The translations under genes and the position numbers were made by a program. Source: Epiperipatus broadwayi (lineage: Eukaryota > Onychophora > Udeonychophora > Euonychophora > Peripatidae). Taken from it: DNA of 64,000 bases. The notes below the pieces were generated by a model. It worked only from the letters and a program-made list of their open reading frames with translations. It had not been told where the DNA came from and made no database searches. Below, piece by piece: positions 10,916 to 22,250 of this stretch. The stretch covers positions 4,050,501-4,114,500 of the forward strand of contig JAQFVV010000030.1 of the NCBI GenBank assembly GCA_028023455.1, read 5' to 3'. Each line of letters starts with the position of its first letter. Within the stretch, counting starts at the first letter, position 1.

Positions 10916-11265
10916 CAATCTCTCATATACATCTTTATTATATGCAAAGTATTTATCTAGAGTAAATTGTTACTTTTTCATTTACCATTGTCAAACTTCC
11001 TCCACTCACAACTTTGACGCCATCCATTTCTGATAAATACACTAATGATTAGTACTAATCATTATTGAAACTAGAGATTATCTCTAGCACAGATATAAAC
11101 TTTAAACCTGTCAAAGATTAATATATCTAATTTTTTAAATTTACACACACGGAGTTATTCACTTTTTTTTGTCCCATATGTAATATTTTTATAGATATAA
11201 TAAACATCTCCATACTTCCCCATTCTTTTTAAATTCATATAAATAAAGATATAATAAAAGACAAA

Positions 11266-11320
11266 TGACCCCCAAGATGCATTTCGTGCTGAACCAGCAC
11301 TCATCAGTTGGCCCAGGTCA
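11266..11320 (-). ncRNA. Type I hammerhead ribozyme, complete consensus core
   Basis: Read on the minus strand from 11320 down. Stem I outer helix GACC (11319-11316) pairs with GGUC (11270-11267), extendable by a U-A pair. An internal loop follows, then CCAA (11311-11308) pairs with UUGG (11275-11272). Core CUGAUGA is 11307-11301. Stem II GUGCUG/CAGCAC with loop GUU is 11300-11286, closed by G-C as the consensus requires. GAAA is 11285-11282. Stem III is the 6-nt palindrome AUGCAU (11282-11277), then C11276, giving cleavage between 11276 and 11275. Every conserved core position is present. The tiny palindromic stem III is the form known from Penelope-like elements, which usually need dimers. 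Confidence in the structural call is high; activity is inferred. Confidence 0.85.
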
Positions 11321-11465
11321 CAATCTCTCATATATATCTTTATTATATGAAAAGTATTTATGTAGAGTAAATTGTTACATTTTCATTTACCATTGTCAAA
11401 TTTCCCTCCATTCCCAACTTTGACGCCATCCATTTCAGATAAATGCAATAATGATTATTAGTTGT

Positions 11466-11769
11466 AGATCAAACATTTCTTAAAAATTAAAAAAAAAGTG
11501 GACAAATAGAAAATAAAGCATTACAAACCATTACTAGATTGATTTGTGCAGATATGCCTACATTTTAATGCATTCAAAATCTATTGATACTGATGGCTTA
11601 AGGATTGGTCATATTTTAACGTTTATTTTATTTTTTTTAAACAATTAATAGCATTATATCTACATTCTTATTCCATATTTTTGTGTGAATAACTAATTTT
11701 ATTTCCAATTTCTAAATTTAAAAGACACAATATTTACAATCATGACAGAAAAAAAAATCATGGTTCATA
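11466..11769. other. AT-rich spacer
   Basis: Nothing recognised before the less AT-biased start of the RTE-like element. Confidence 0.5.
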
Positions 11770-14600
11770 TTCCCAGAAAGCTGTAAAGTTGCCAGCCAAA
11801 TCAGCAATTGGGGGGCTGAATGTGAAGGGTGCTGATTATGGACCCAGGCTGCTATTTGATTACAATTACAATCTTTTGTTTAGGTACTTACAACTTCAGG
11901 TCACTTTCAAGTGAAGGAAGATTGCGAGAATTATCTCATATTAAATGGAACATTAGTGGACTTTGTGAAGTTAGAAGAAAATATGAAGAGACAATTGATT
12001 TAAAATGTGGACATGTACTGTATCACAATGGCACAAAGACTGGAAGTATGAGTAAAGTAAGATGTATTACAAATAAAAAAAATGCAAAAATATTGTGGAG
12101 ATTGATGGTGTATTGGACAGAGTGGCAAGATTAGTTATTCAACTTGATAACAGATATCAAATGCAGATAACTCAGATTTATACCCCAACAAGTTTTCACT
12201 GTGATAAAGAAGTAGAGGATATTTATATGGATGTACAATTTGATCAGACCAAAGAACATTTTAAAATTATCATGGGAGACTTTAATGTAGAATTGATAAA
12301 CAATTAAAAGATGGAAATACTGTAGGTAAATTTGGTTATAGTGATCTTTATATTATGAATTCTTTTTTTTTTTAAAAAAATGTTAAACGTAAATGAACAT
12401 GGAAACATCCAAATGAAGGTACAGCAGAATTGAATTATATTTTGTCTAACTGAAAATATGTATTTCAAGATTGTAATGTTCTTAATAAATTCAACACAGG
12501 AAGTGATCATCAATTAGTAAGATACATGTTAATATAAAACGTGAGAAAAAAATTATCATGAAAAACAATATTCACATTTAATATTCCTAATCTTCAGAAA
12601 CATTCCAATGAATTTAAATTAGAACTTGCAAATCATTTTCGAACATTAACAGATTTTGAATATGATTCAAATGTGAAGAAATTTAATAAGAAAATAACCA
12701 ATACTTTTAAAAACTATAACAAAAATAGTTGGTTCAAAAAAGCAATTGACCAGTAAAATTTCTTCTGAAACAAAACAATTTATGAAGAAAAGAAGGAATG
12801 TAAAAATATATAAAAATAATGCATTAAGTAGGATTGAATATCTTGAATTTTGTAAAGTGGTGCAAAAGAGCTGAAAATGATATAAAAAGTACAATTGTGA
12901 ACTAGCAAGGAAAGCTAAAGAAGAGAATAAAAAGAGTGTAAAACAATGTCTTGGTATTGGGAAAAACTTATTTCTGCAATAAGAAAAAAAAGATGGAACT
13001 ATTACTAAAAAGAGAGATGATATCATGAGATGTCTAGAAAAGTTCTATCCAGAATTATATAGCGATAAAGAACATGGAAAAGTACCTCCTACAACTGTTA
13101 TATCTTCCGAATTGCTCAGGATTTCAAATGAATAAGTGAAATATGGAATTAAATTTATGAAGAAGGGAAAAGCTCCAGATAATGATGGAATTATAATCAA
13201 TATCTTAAAAGGAGCAGGTGAATAAATTGAAAAAAAAATGGCAAAATTATATACCAAATGTTTAAATGATAAAGATGTACCTGATGATTGGAAGAATGCA
13301 GTGTTAATATTAATATTTAAACAAGGTGTTAAAGAAAATATTAGAAATTATAGACACCAATCTTTTATCAATTCTTTACAAAATTTTTAACAAAATAATT
13401 ACAACTAGTCTACAGCAAACTTTGGATTTTAACCAACCAAAAGAAAAAGCTGGATTCAAGTGGTTTTAGTATTATGGCTCACATCCAAGTATTGAGAGAA
13501 GTTATAGAAAGGATCTATGAATATGAGTTAGCTTTGGATTTATAGATTATGAAAAGACATTTGATTCTATAAGCATTTCTTCAGTGATTAAAGCATTAGA
13601 TCATCAAGGTATAGACCCAGGAAACTGTCATATTCTGAAGAATATTTGTAAAAATGCAACAGCCACAATTAGATTACTTAATGATACTAGTAAAATTAAC
13701 ATTGAGAAGGGTATATAGCAGGATGACTCCATATTTCCAAAACTTTTTATAACAATTTTGCAAGAAATATTTTGTGGATTAAAATAGAAAGAAGCTAAGA
13801 AAGTAAAACTAAATGGAAATTATTTGTCATCTAGATTTTGCAGATGACATAGTTGTTTTCTTTTCAAATAATTTTAGAACTTCAAGAAATATTTCAAGTG
13901 TTATCAGATGAAAGTGTGATTAAAAGTAAATATTAAAAAGACTAAAGCAATGTTCAATGCACTTTCTCAAAAGATGGAAATCAAAATTGATAATGACGAG
14001 TTAAAAGAACTACAAGTACCTTGATCAAATTATTACTAGAGACGGAAACATAATGGACAAAATTAATTATAGAATTAAACGCATTAGGAGTGCTTTTGGT
14101 AGAAACAACTTAATATTAAAAGGAAACATGACTATGTATTTGAAAACAAAGGTTTTTAGTAATACTGTTTTACCAGTTCTTACTTATGAATCTGAGACTT
14201 GGACACTCAACAAGAGCAATTCAGAGACTTCAGACCACTCAATGAAGTATGGAGAAATGGGTGTTAGGAATAACAAGAAGAGATCGGAGAAGAGATCGAA
14301 AATGAAATACATAGGTGAGAGAACAAACAGGTGTTATTGACATCGCTGAAAGAATTAAGAGACTGGAGTTGGGATGAACATATTTCTAAAAGAGATGATA
14401 ATAGATGGACAGTTGAAATCTTAAATTGGATTCCAAGAGATTATAAAAGATCTAGAAAAAGACATGAGATGGATGGATGAACTAATGTATGCTGAGGTTA
14501 TATGGAGAAGAGAGGCTAGAGTTCAGAGATGGATTGAACTTGGGAGAGATCTTAATCCTGAAGGAGATCAATAATGGTGTTAAAAATGATGATTATTTAT
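11770..14600 (+). pseudogene. RTE-like non-LTR retrotransposon, nearly full length, decayed
   Basis: Endonuclease followed by reverse transcriptase, in the order of RTE-type LINEs, broken by several frameshifts and stops. Endonuclease: GTYNFRSL near 11884, the conserved QIYTPTS (12172-12192) and MGDFNVE (12271-12291). RT: GKAPDNDGI (13168-13194), FIDYEKTFDS around 13540-13570, and FADDIVVF (about 13840-13863) as the YxDD-type active site. The C-terminal segment has VLPVLTYESETWTL (14170-14211) and DDNRWT (14395-14412), characteristic of this clade. The longest intact piece is 14053-14340. The 5' flank 11775-11850 is GC-richer and may be its 5' UTR. The 3' end is near AATGATGATT at 14586. A younger truncated relative lies at 61509-61760 on the other strand. 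Confidence 0.88.
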
Positions 14601-15085
14601 ACCCATGGTCTCTAAGTTTTTGAAAAATACTTTAACAATTTTGCTTTCTAGACAAGGTTTTAGAACAGAATAGTAATCAAATATTTCTCTAGCTAATATT
14701 AGAGAAATTCATAATTTAAATATAGTGATTTAGTAAAACTTTGAATTAATATTTATTATATAAACACAGAATGCAAAGTATATCTTATATATATAAAAAA
14801 AACTTTAAAAATCTGCTCCTACACATTTTGAAAAAAAAAAAAGGATTAGGTTTTAATAACATCATTATATATATCAAAAGGGTAAAATTATTTTATAGTA
14901 TTGGACAGACTTTTAAGAGAGATCAAACTGAATAAGAATATATTCATGCCATGCTTGTGATTTCAAGAATATGTTATTATTGAATCTTTGTTATAGTTTT
15001 ATTTTTTAAAAAGTTTTTTCTTTTTTTCCTAAAATTTATTTCTATGATAAAAGATAAAGATGGGCATTTTGAAGTTTAAATTTGT
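14601..15085. other. AT-rich spacer
   Basis: Nothing recognised. Confidence 0.5.
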
Positions 15086-15087
15086 TA

Positions 15088-15273
15088 CCATATAATACTA
15101 AATTGTCCAAGCACTTTACTACTTTTACACAATGCTTCATTTACCACCCTTTCTTACAGTTTACATTTTTGATTGCCCAGCAATCTTCTTCAGGACTGTA
15201 AGAAAGGGTGGTAAATAAAGCATTGTGTAACAGTAGTAAAGTAAATGGACAATTTAGTATTATATGGTATAAA
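15088..15273. mobile_element. Small foldback element, family copy A
   Basis: Arms starting ACCATATAATACTAAATTG and ending with the complement pair over about 80 bp each. The centre, on the minus strand, reads CTGAAGA, a GATTG/CAATC hairpin and then AAAAA, a slightly degraded form of the hammerhead-like hinge. The same family recurs 1 kb away at 16153-16313. Confidence 0.88.
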
Positions 15274-15274
15274 T

Positions 15275-16150
15275 TTGTCAATGCAATAAGAAAGAGTAGT
15301 TATTATACTTCTTGAGGAAGTTTAAATTTGATATTAATGTAAATGAAAATGTCTGTTTACACCCGAATCTTTCAAAAATATCAAAATGCTACTTTAATCT
15401 CATCAAGCTGAATATTTCTAGGAAAGTCTAAAGTGAAGATATTATTATATAATAGTCATCTGAATTTATATACCATTGGTTAAAAAATATCCAAAATACT
15501 GTAGTGCTCATATTATAAAAACAGTACTATATATTGATTTAATAATAGTATGATATAGTTTTCAAGTCCATATGTTGCTTTCAATGTGTTAAAAAAAATT
15601 AAAATGACTATATTCAGCAAAGAACTACCTTGCTGCAACTTTAATTCTCCAACTTTTCTTAAGATTTTTTGTAGGTCATTGAACTTCTGCCTTTAACTTC
15701 ATGATATTAATGCTCAACGTGTATTTTCTTATTTAGCCAAACATAGCATGCCCACTTCCTTTTAATCAACTGACAATATAATCATTACTAGAAAACCTAG
15801 CTAAGATTTTTTGTCATCTCTACAACACATTCTAAGAGAGAATTGCATGCATTTGCGATATATCGGGTTAAAAAATTTAAATGTCAATTTTAGTGTTGTT
15901 GAAACGTAATCCGATTAGCCATCGCTTCGAAAACAAAGAAATCAAACTTTGTTACTATGTCTTAGACAGCATCTATTCTTAATATTACTATCGTTTTAAT
16001 CTAGAAGCAATTTTACAATTGTTTATGTAATATTTAACTTCTTTCATATTCTAACTCCTAATTATGGTATAATCCATAACATATCGTTTTCAGAATGTAT
16101 GCATAAAGTTTCTTTATAATAACTGCTCTTTCTTATTGCATTGTGAAATG
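15275..16150. other. AT-rich DNA between two related foldbacks
   Basis: No gene seen. The patch 15830-15960 (GCGATATATCGGG, CGATTAGCCATCGCTTCG) is less AT-biased but has no recognisable coding pattern. Confidence 0.45.
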
Positions 16151-16152
16151 AA

Positions 16153-16313
16153 TACCATATAATACTAAATCATCCATGCACTTTACTACTGTTACACAAT
16201 GCTTTATTTACCATCCTCTTTTACAATTTCGATTGCCCCAGCAATCTTCTTCAGAACTTTATATCTCCTAACCTCAACTATAGTAAAGTGCATGAATGAT
16301 TTAGTATTATATG
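16153..16313. mobile_element. Small foldback element, family copy B
   Basis: It begins ACCATATAATACTAAATC and ends with the complement GATTTAGTATTATATGGT. The right arm lacks a block matching the TTTACTACTGTTACACAAT part of the left arm and has unrelated sequence (CTCCTAACCTCAACTATAG) instead, so it is internally rearranged. The hinge on the minus strand is CTGAAGA, a GATTGC/GCAATC hairpin and GAAA, better preserved than in copy A. Overlapping ORFs on both strands here (16199-16408) are artefacts. Confidence 0.88.
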
Positions 16314-16319
16314 GTTTCT

Positions 16320-16855
16320 TTATAGTGATTTTTCTAAATATTATAACAATCAATCTATGTACTATGAAGAATTCAGTAAGTTCAGATAGATTGTTCAATT
16401 ATAGATAATGCTATCTTTTCAATAACTTTGGTCAGTTTTTCGAACTATATTATTTAGGCAAGGACTTGTTTTCTTTTAAAAAGTTACTAACGATACATCA
16501 TTATCAAAATACGTTTAGAGTTTCTCTCCTATCTACAACAGTCTCTTTTAGAAAATATTAACATATGCATTGATGTCTCAAGAAGAAAAATATGTTATTT
16601 TATTGAGATTACTGTGATATCTCTATTTAACAAGAAATAAAAATGATTGTCTCAAGATTAATAAGGGTGGCATTTTATTTGTAGTTATATTTTGGAAATA
16701 ATCCATCGTCTAGTTGAAATACTAAATATTTTTAGAAAAATTCAAACTTTATTTATATTTTTCTAAATATATTTAACAGTAATAACACACAATTTAGTAT
16801 GGAATACAGCATTTCAATTGAAATTATGTCTCCTTTTTTTAGATATTGACTGGCC
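16320..16855. other. AT-rich spacer
   Basis: Nothing recognised. Confidence 0.5.
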
Positions 16856-16867
16856 ATTGAGAGCTAG

Positions 16868-16935
16868 CAGGGAATTGAACTGGTGACCTTTAATTTTGTG
16901 AGGTCATGCACTAACCAACAAAACTATTTTTCAAA
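16868..16935 (-). ncRNA. tRNA-like relic
   Basis: On the minus strand there is a D-arm-like GTTGGTTAGTGCA, a GACCT...AGGTC-type middle and a B box AGTTCAATTCCC followed by TGCTAGC. This order and spacing resemble a tRNA, but the anticodon arm is irregular and no acceptor stem forms. It is most likely a tRNA pseudogene or SINE head; it differs from the four-copy SINE family. Confidence 0.45.
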
Positions 16936-16939
16936 GGTA

Positions 16940-17555
16940 AGAGTTGAAAAAGTTTTATATACATAACTAAGAAGATTCTCCTGAATTCTTAAGAGTAAGG
17001 TTAATGAATGATTTTCAAACTAAGTTGGTTTATTGAATTATTTGTTGTTGCCATAGGAACAGCTTCTTTAAATTTTCTTTTAACTTTTTTCTCTTTATCT
17101 AATATTCTTGTTTTCCCAATTTGAATGTATTCAATGATAGATTCATATCTGCAGCTTAGGCACAATTATTTTTTTCCACATTAATCACTGTTTTTGGTTA
17201 TGTTCCATAAAGTATGATGTAAGCGGTATTTACAAATCCCAATATAAACTGATCTTGCTCTCTTCTTACAAATCTTCCTACATCTGTATTTATAGAAATC
17301 AATCCTTATAGAAATCTTTTGAATATATGAAGATTAAGCAAACTGTCAACCTTTAGACTGGATGAATTTAAACAAGCAATTATGCTACCAAGCTAGGAGA
17401 ACATTCTAATCAGATAGATGGGGACCCAGAAACAACTTATGGCTGTTTTGTTTTGACAAAACAAAAATTACCATTACTTGTTGAACAATGATCATTTCCG
17501 CTAATGCCAATATAAACTAAATCTAATCACTCTTGGAATCCACATTCTTATAGTT
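16940..17555. other. AT-rich DNA, possibly the decayed 5' part of the next element
   Basis: The Jockey-like relic may extend leftward here as an endonuclease region, but I found no clear endonuclease motif. Confidence 0.35.
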
Positions 17556-17559
17556 GAAA

Positions 17560-19540
17560 TTATAATCCTGTTCCATAATGGAATTTAGGATGGCTAATTG
17601 GAATCAATATATTGGATATCCTGAAAAGAATACTAACAGAATCTTTTCAATTCCCTTTTGCTACAATAGGTTTAGAAAACTCATAATAAAAGCTTCTAGA
17701 ATCCATCATTTGTAAATAGTGAAAGTAAACCATTCAGATTGAAATAAACCAGAAGTGACATTTATAGCTAATTTTAACATTCCAAAGACCAGAAATTGCT
17801 GTATAAATGATCCTAATAAAAGAGAGATTATGAAGAAGCAAACATTTTCAAGAATTAATTATAAGGCTTGATCTCTAGGTGGATATAAATGGATCTCTAA
17901 GATAACTACTATTATTACTACTAGATTTCTAAAACCAAGATTGGTTAAAGATATTGCCAATTTTATATGTCAGACTTCTAAAACCAAAATTGATAGACTG
18001 AGAAAAAGCATCATTAAAGCAGGATTATAAGCTTCTGTTTCACAATATTGTTCTAAAACCAATCTTATAAATTTGTAGATATTGATGAAATTACTCTTAT
18101 CTTAAACCAGGAAAGACCCTAAAAGCAATTAGTATACTTTATAGTTTCTTAAAAATTTAAAACCTAAAGCTAAAGAATGGTTGGCAAAAGTATTCAGTAA
18201 CATTATTCATAGAGAACCCATTCCAAAAATTAGCATAAAAGCAATACTATAAATATTCCCTATGAACATTTTGAAAAATTCTTATTAATTAAAATTATAT
18301 CAATTGATCTTAGGCCAAGAAGAAGCTGTTGTGAATAAGTTTTATCTTTAACAAGTAACATTGAAAAAGGCTTTCAAAATTTATCAAAAACTAGTACTAT
18401 CTTTATTGACCAAAGCTCAATTTATGATTCTGTTTTTAAAAACAAAGATTCTAAAAGTTTTCAAAATCTTAAATGCAGAAAATACCATTCTTTTATTTGA
18501 CAACATATTATCCAATAAAAAATCAATGGACACTAAATGATAATCATAATAGATACAAAATTTTATGGAATGGCTTATCACAGGTTTCAGGTTTTTCATC
18601 TGCTTTATTTAATCAATCATCTTCTAGATGCAGAAAATTCATCTATGCTAATAATAACTCTAATAAAGATATTTTTTCCTTAAATAGAAAAATCTCACAA
18701 TAAAGATTAGAAAAGACTGGAAAACAAAAATTAGGATCTAATTCCTAAGCTAATAAAACAATATACTCAAGTTTTCATCTAAACAATAGACAATCATCTT
18801 GTAATCTGAATATAATCTTTTGCGATAATAGATTGAAGCATTAATCTACCCTATGTCACTTAAAAGTTCTCTAAGATCAAAATTAATTTCTAGAAATAAC
18901 TTGTTTGGAAAGATGACTAGTATTACTTGGGGTTATGGTGTAAATATTTTATGGATAGCTTCCTTAGCATCAACGTATTCCGCTGGCAAATGCTCCTGTT
19001 AGAGAAAATTTTCCCACACTACACTACTGGATATTCATTTAAAATATTACCATAAAAAATTGTACTGCTGCTCTCAAGTCTATTCTTTTGTCGTGGCTTC
19101 GGGTTTTTTCAAATATTTCTTTGTCAGATATTGAAAAAAATGTATAAAAAGCTGTTAACAGATCAAATTTTCCAGTAACTCAAGATATAATTTTATTTTC
19201 TAAGATTAGATGCAAATCAAAATTCCCTTTTGGATGTTTAACTGAGAATCAACAATATAAAAACTATAGTATATAAAAAAAGGAATTTTTATAAGGTTCC
19301 AAGCAAATTTCTTTTCACATATCCAACAATAAAGCTAACGGGATTTAAACTTTCTAGATGCAACTGGAGACTCATCATCAAGTTCAAGACAACCCATGGT
19401 CAATGCATTCATCTGTGTTATAAATGGAATTATACAGCTATTGATCTATGTAAATGTGAATAAAATCAAATCATGCCCACACAATTAATGACTGTCAAAT
19501 TTATGGCTACTGTGGCAGAAATGAAGAAATTAATAAAGCC
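17560..19540 (+). pseudogene. Jockey-like non-LTR retrotransposon ORF2, decayed
   Basis: Multiple stops and frameshifts, but the motif order is that of a Jockey-type LINE ORF2. The endonuclease-RT linker is recognisable as FRMANWNQY near 17583-17610. RT pieces follow: NLKPKAKEWLAKVFSNI at about 18155-18205, a RSCCE and SLTSNIEKGFQ segment near 18322-18380, FIDQSSIYDSVF at 18401-18436, NGLSQVS near 18573-18593 (the usual NGLPQGS), and KFIYANN at about 18638-18658, where the catalytic YADD has become YANN. The later TWGYGVNILWIASLASTYSA (18926-18985) matches the conserved post-RT region, and a knuckle-like tail ends near 19510. The catalytic Asp pair is lost, so it is dead. Same family as the relic at 3030-3365. 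Confidence 0.85.
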
Positions 19541-19849
19541 ATTAGGGAATCTAACTCTTGATTGGAATTTTGATAATAGTTGAGCTCTTGATAAAAAAAA
19601 TCCAAAATTTCAGATAATCTTTTTGTCTAATCAAACTATAATCTCCTTTTGCCACTTTTTACTTAATAAATTTTGCACTCAAACTTTTTCCCTTATGATA
19701 TATTTGTCTTTGGGGGTGGGGATTAATGTTGCTAATTTAACTATCAATTTCCTGTCCATCAACATTTCAATTCAAGATTTACTTGTACGCATCAATAATA
19801 TGGCAAATCAATATATCAAAGTAACATATAGGTTTCTTGCATTTCAGTG

Positions 19850-22250
19850 CTAATAGTTTATTTAAATCTTTGTTATTTGTTGACGAGTTTCTGGCCTACA
19901 TGTTGAATTCCAGATGGCGTGGAGATATTATTGCTGTAAATCTAGTGCTGTTATCAAATACAATTCTGATAATGTGAACAAATTTTCATTTAATTTCTAT
20001 CAATTTTTTGTCATTCATATTTCTTACAATGTAATACTCTCCTCACTTACAGTAAGCATCTAATAAAAGAAATTTATCTCTAATAGGGCCTGGTATGATC
20101 AATGAGGACCCTGTGTCATAGGCTAGTTGCACTTGACCCAACTATATATTTTTTGTTAGTATACTATATGTGGATTGATAGACTACATTTTTTAAAACCT
20201 TTTTCCCATTTTTATGTTTGACCACCAAATGTTCCCATGTGGCAATGCTTTAGTGTGGATAACACCTGGAAATTATTTGTGCACAATTCTTAGATTTTCT
20301 GTAGTACTTTCAGACGATGTGATTACTCTATCATTCGTTAGCTCACACACTAATAATCTTATCTCAGTTCATTCAAAAAATTGTGGCAAGGCTGTTGACC
20401 TGTTAACCATGGTTTTTAGCCAATTTATAAGTAATTGTTATCCCTTGTATGCCTTGGTTTATGTTATTTTGTTGTTATTAAGCGTATCAGTCTTTTAATA
20501 TGTGTAGCTTATCTTTACTTCATTATTTTTAGGATTCATCTTTATCTGGACTTCTAAACCAAGTGTCCATATCTAATATCTCTTTTCTTTGCCTATGTAT
20601 GTGCTGATAATTATATGTATAATAATGTTTGTCTACAATAACATACATTAGCTCAAATGATATGAGGTTAACTTCACGTTCACTAATATCTCCAATAATA
20701 AAACAGGCAAAACTCTCTATATGTAGTGATCATGTGATGTTTATCTTCAATAATAGTGTGTAATCAGTCACTATTTAAGAAAAAAAGTGACCAAAAAGAT
20801 ATTGATTGCATTTTTTTCAACTAAATATAATAGTCAATGCCTCCTTTGCAATCTGGCTGCAGTTTCTCCAAATTTTTGAACAAGTTTTTTTTTTTTTTTT
20901 TGGGGGGGGGGTGAGGGGAGGAGATAAGCTATTGGATGTTTATATTAACAAGTATGGCAAATAAGGGTTCCCACTCCATTATTCTGAAATGTCATTAATT
21001 GATTGTATTTCAAAATTATTGTCACACAAAATAGCAGATTGTCTTGAGAAGAAGAATGTTTTAGTTCTTAAACAAAATTTCTGGTAATTCCTCTTTTTTC
21101 GATTTGATCACGTTTTTATTTTCTGAACATTGAGCATTTTCCTTTATCTGAAATTCTGTGCTCCAGAAATGTCAATTTTTGTGTTTCCGTCAAGCATTGG
21201 TGGTCAAGAGGTCAGCGACGGCTGCTTTACAAGCAGTTGTCCCGAGTTAGCGGGTTCGCTTCCCGGCTGATGTTATGACACGAGAAAAAATTTTTGTGTG
21301 TTCCACACTCTTTTTGCTGAATTAATTTCTCTCTAAATTATATTAAATACTGTAAACATACTTCAGTCTAACATTGTTCTGGAAATTGCTATAATAATTA
21401 TATCATCAAAGTTATGGGTATTCCATCTAATTCTTGTAATAATGCATTCATTTTTGCCTGAAGTATGTTCCTTGGTGTAAAAATATTGAACAGTAGTTGA
21501 TTACATTTAAATAATTCAGCAGCGTCATTAGTGTCAAATCTTCTGTTGATATATCTGTGGCAGGTATTTGAAGAAAGGTAGAGTTACAATTTAGTGAAGT
21601 AAAAGGTTTTTTGAGGATTGCCTAATATCTCTCTCACATTCAGCATAGGAAAAACCTCCTTGTTTAAATATTAATTGAATATGACATTGTAATTTATATG
21701 TACACAAATGTGATCATTAGGCTTGGTTATTACCACTGTAGGCATGGTCTAATCTAATGTTTTGATCAGCATAAGTATGTCCTCAACCTGAATTTTCCTT
21801 CAACTTTTGCTTTTGCATAAAACTTTGCAAGGTTTGTCAATCAACAGATTTACATTTTCACGCAGTTCTATTTCAACAGTGCTTGTTAAAACAGTAACTG
21901 ACTTTTCATTAAATAGATCCAGATATTTGTTGGATTTTCTGTTCCAACATTTATTTATTTTTTTACGTAATGCTTATAGAATTCCAACTGCTTTGAACCA
22001 TTCCCTTCTGATTATTGGATTTTTATTTTGCTCTAAATATAATGATAGAATTTTCCATTATATTTTATTGACACCTTTACTTGCCAACTAATTTCTGTAC
22101 ATGCCCTCTTATATCTTCAATCTTGATATTCATGTTTTCTCTCAAGAGATTTAGACATTACCAATATTCTTAAGTCACTGTCTATTACCATGCTAATGTT
22201 TTTCACAGATTTGCAATTTCAACAGAAATTGCTTCAATAACATCTCTGTT
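19850..22250 (-). pseudogene. Ty3/gypsy LTR retrotransposon pol relic
   Basis: Read on the minus strand, fragments appear in gypsy order, in shifting frames. A protease-like VIDSDLRILVMSKSL (about 22190-22150) replaces the usual DTG. The RT linker LFNEKSVTVLTSTVEIEL lies near 21925-21870. RT follows: ITKPNDHICVHINYN (about 21727-21683), then LFKCNQLLFNI and DDIIII (about 21525-21395). An integrase zinc-binding piece has NIWWSNI (about 20237-20217), the core has GPIRDKFLLLDAY (20091-20053), and VFDNSTRFTA (about 19961-19931) corresponds to the second catalytic-Asp region. No LTRs could be recognised. Gag may lie in 22250-23000 but shows no motif. SINE copy 2 is inserted in it. It is not functional. 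Confidence 0.8.
21189..21290 (+). mobile_element. tRNA-derived SINE, copy 2
   Basis: Starts GTCAAGCATTGGTGGTCAAG, with A box TGGTCAAGAGG and B box GGTTCGCTTCC, ending TGATGTTATGACACGAG plus a short A run. Flanking copies of TTTTTGTG..TTCC (21176-21188 and 21291-21304) look like a slightly diverged target duplication. The first bases (GTCAAGC) pair with the end (GTTATGAC), like an acceptor stem with one bulge. It belongs with copy 3 (CAAGCATTGG subfamily). Confidence 0.92.

Larger units (their letters stand above)
10870..11465 (-). mobile_element. Direct-repeat element with dimeric hammerhead motifs (retrozyme-like)
   Basis: Two direct copies of about 170 bp lie at 10874-11041 and 11279-11456, a period of about 405 bp. 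They share GTGCTGAACCAGCACTCATC, CCAGGTCACAATCTCTCAT and CAACTTTGACGCCATCCATT segments. Similarity continues weakly beyond both ends. On the minus strand each repeat begins with a hammerhead motif, intact in the copy at 11.27 kb and mutated at 10.88 kb. No protein is encoded. Direct repeats of a type I hammerhead at a few-hundred-base spacing match the architecture of animal retrozymes and of Penelope-like element pseudo-LTRs. I cannot delimit outer ends or a target duplication. Confidence 0.65.

Noticed and set aside
16199-16408. Overlapping ORFs on both strands
   Set aside because: They lie across a foldback element and have no motif.
16868-16935. Functional tRNA gene
   Set aside because: No acceptor stem and an irregular anticodon arm.
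18638-18658. Functional reverse transcriptase at 18.5 kb
   Set aside because: The catalytic YADD is YANN and the frame is broken on both sides.
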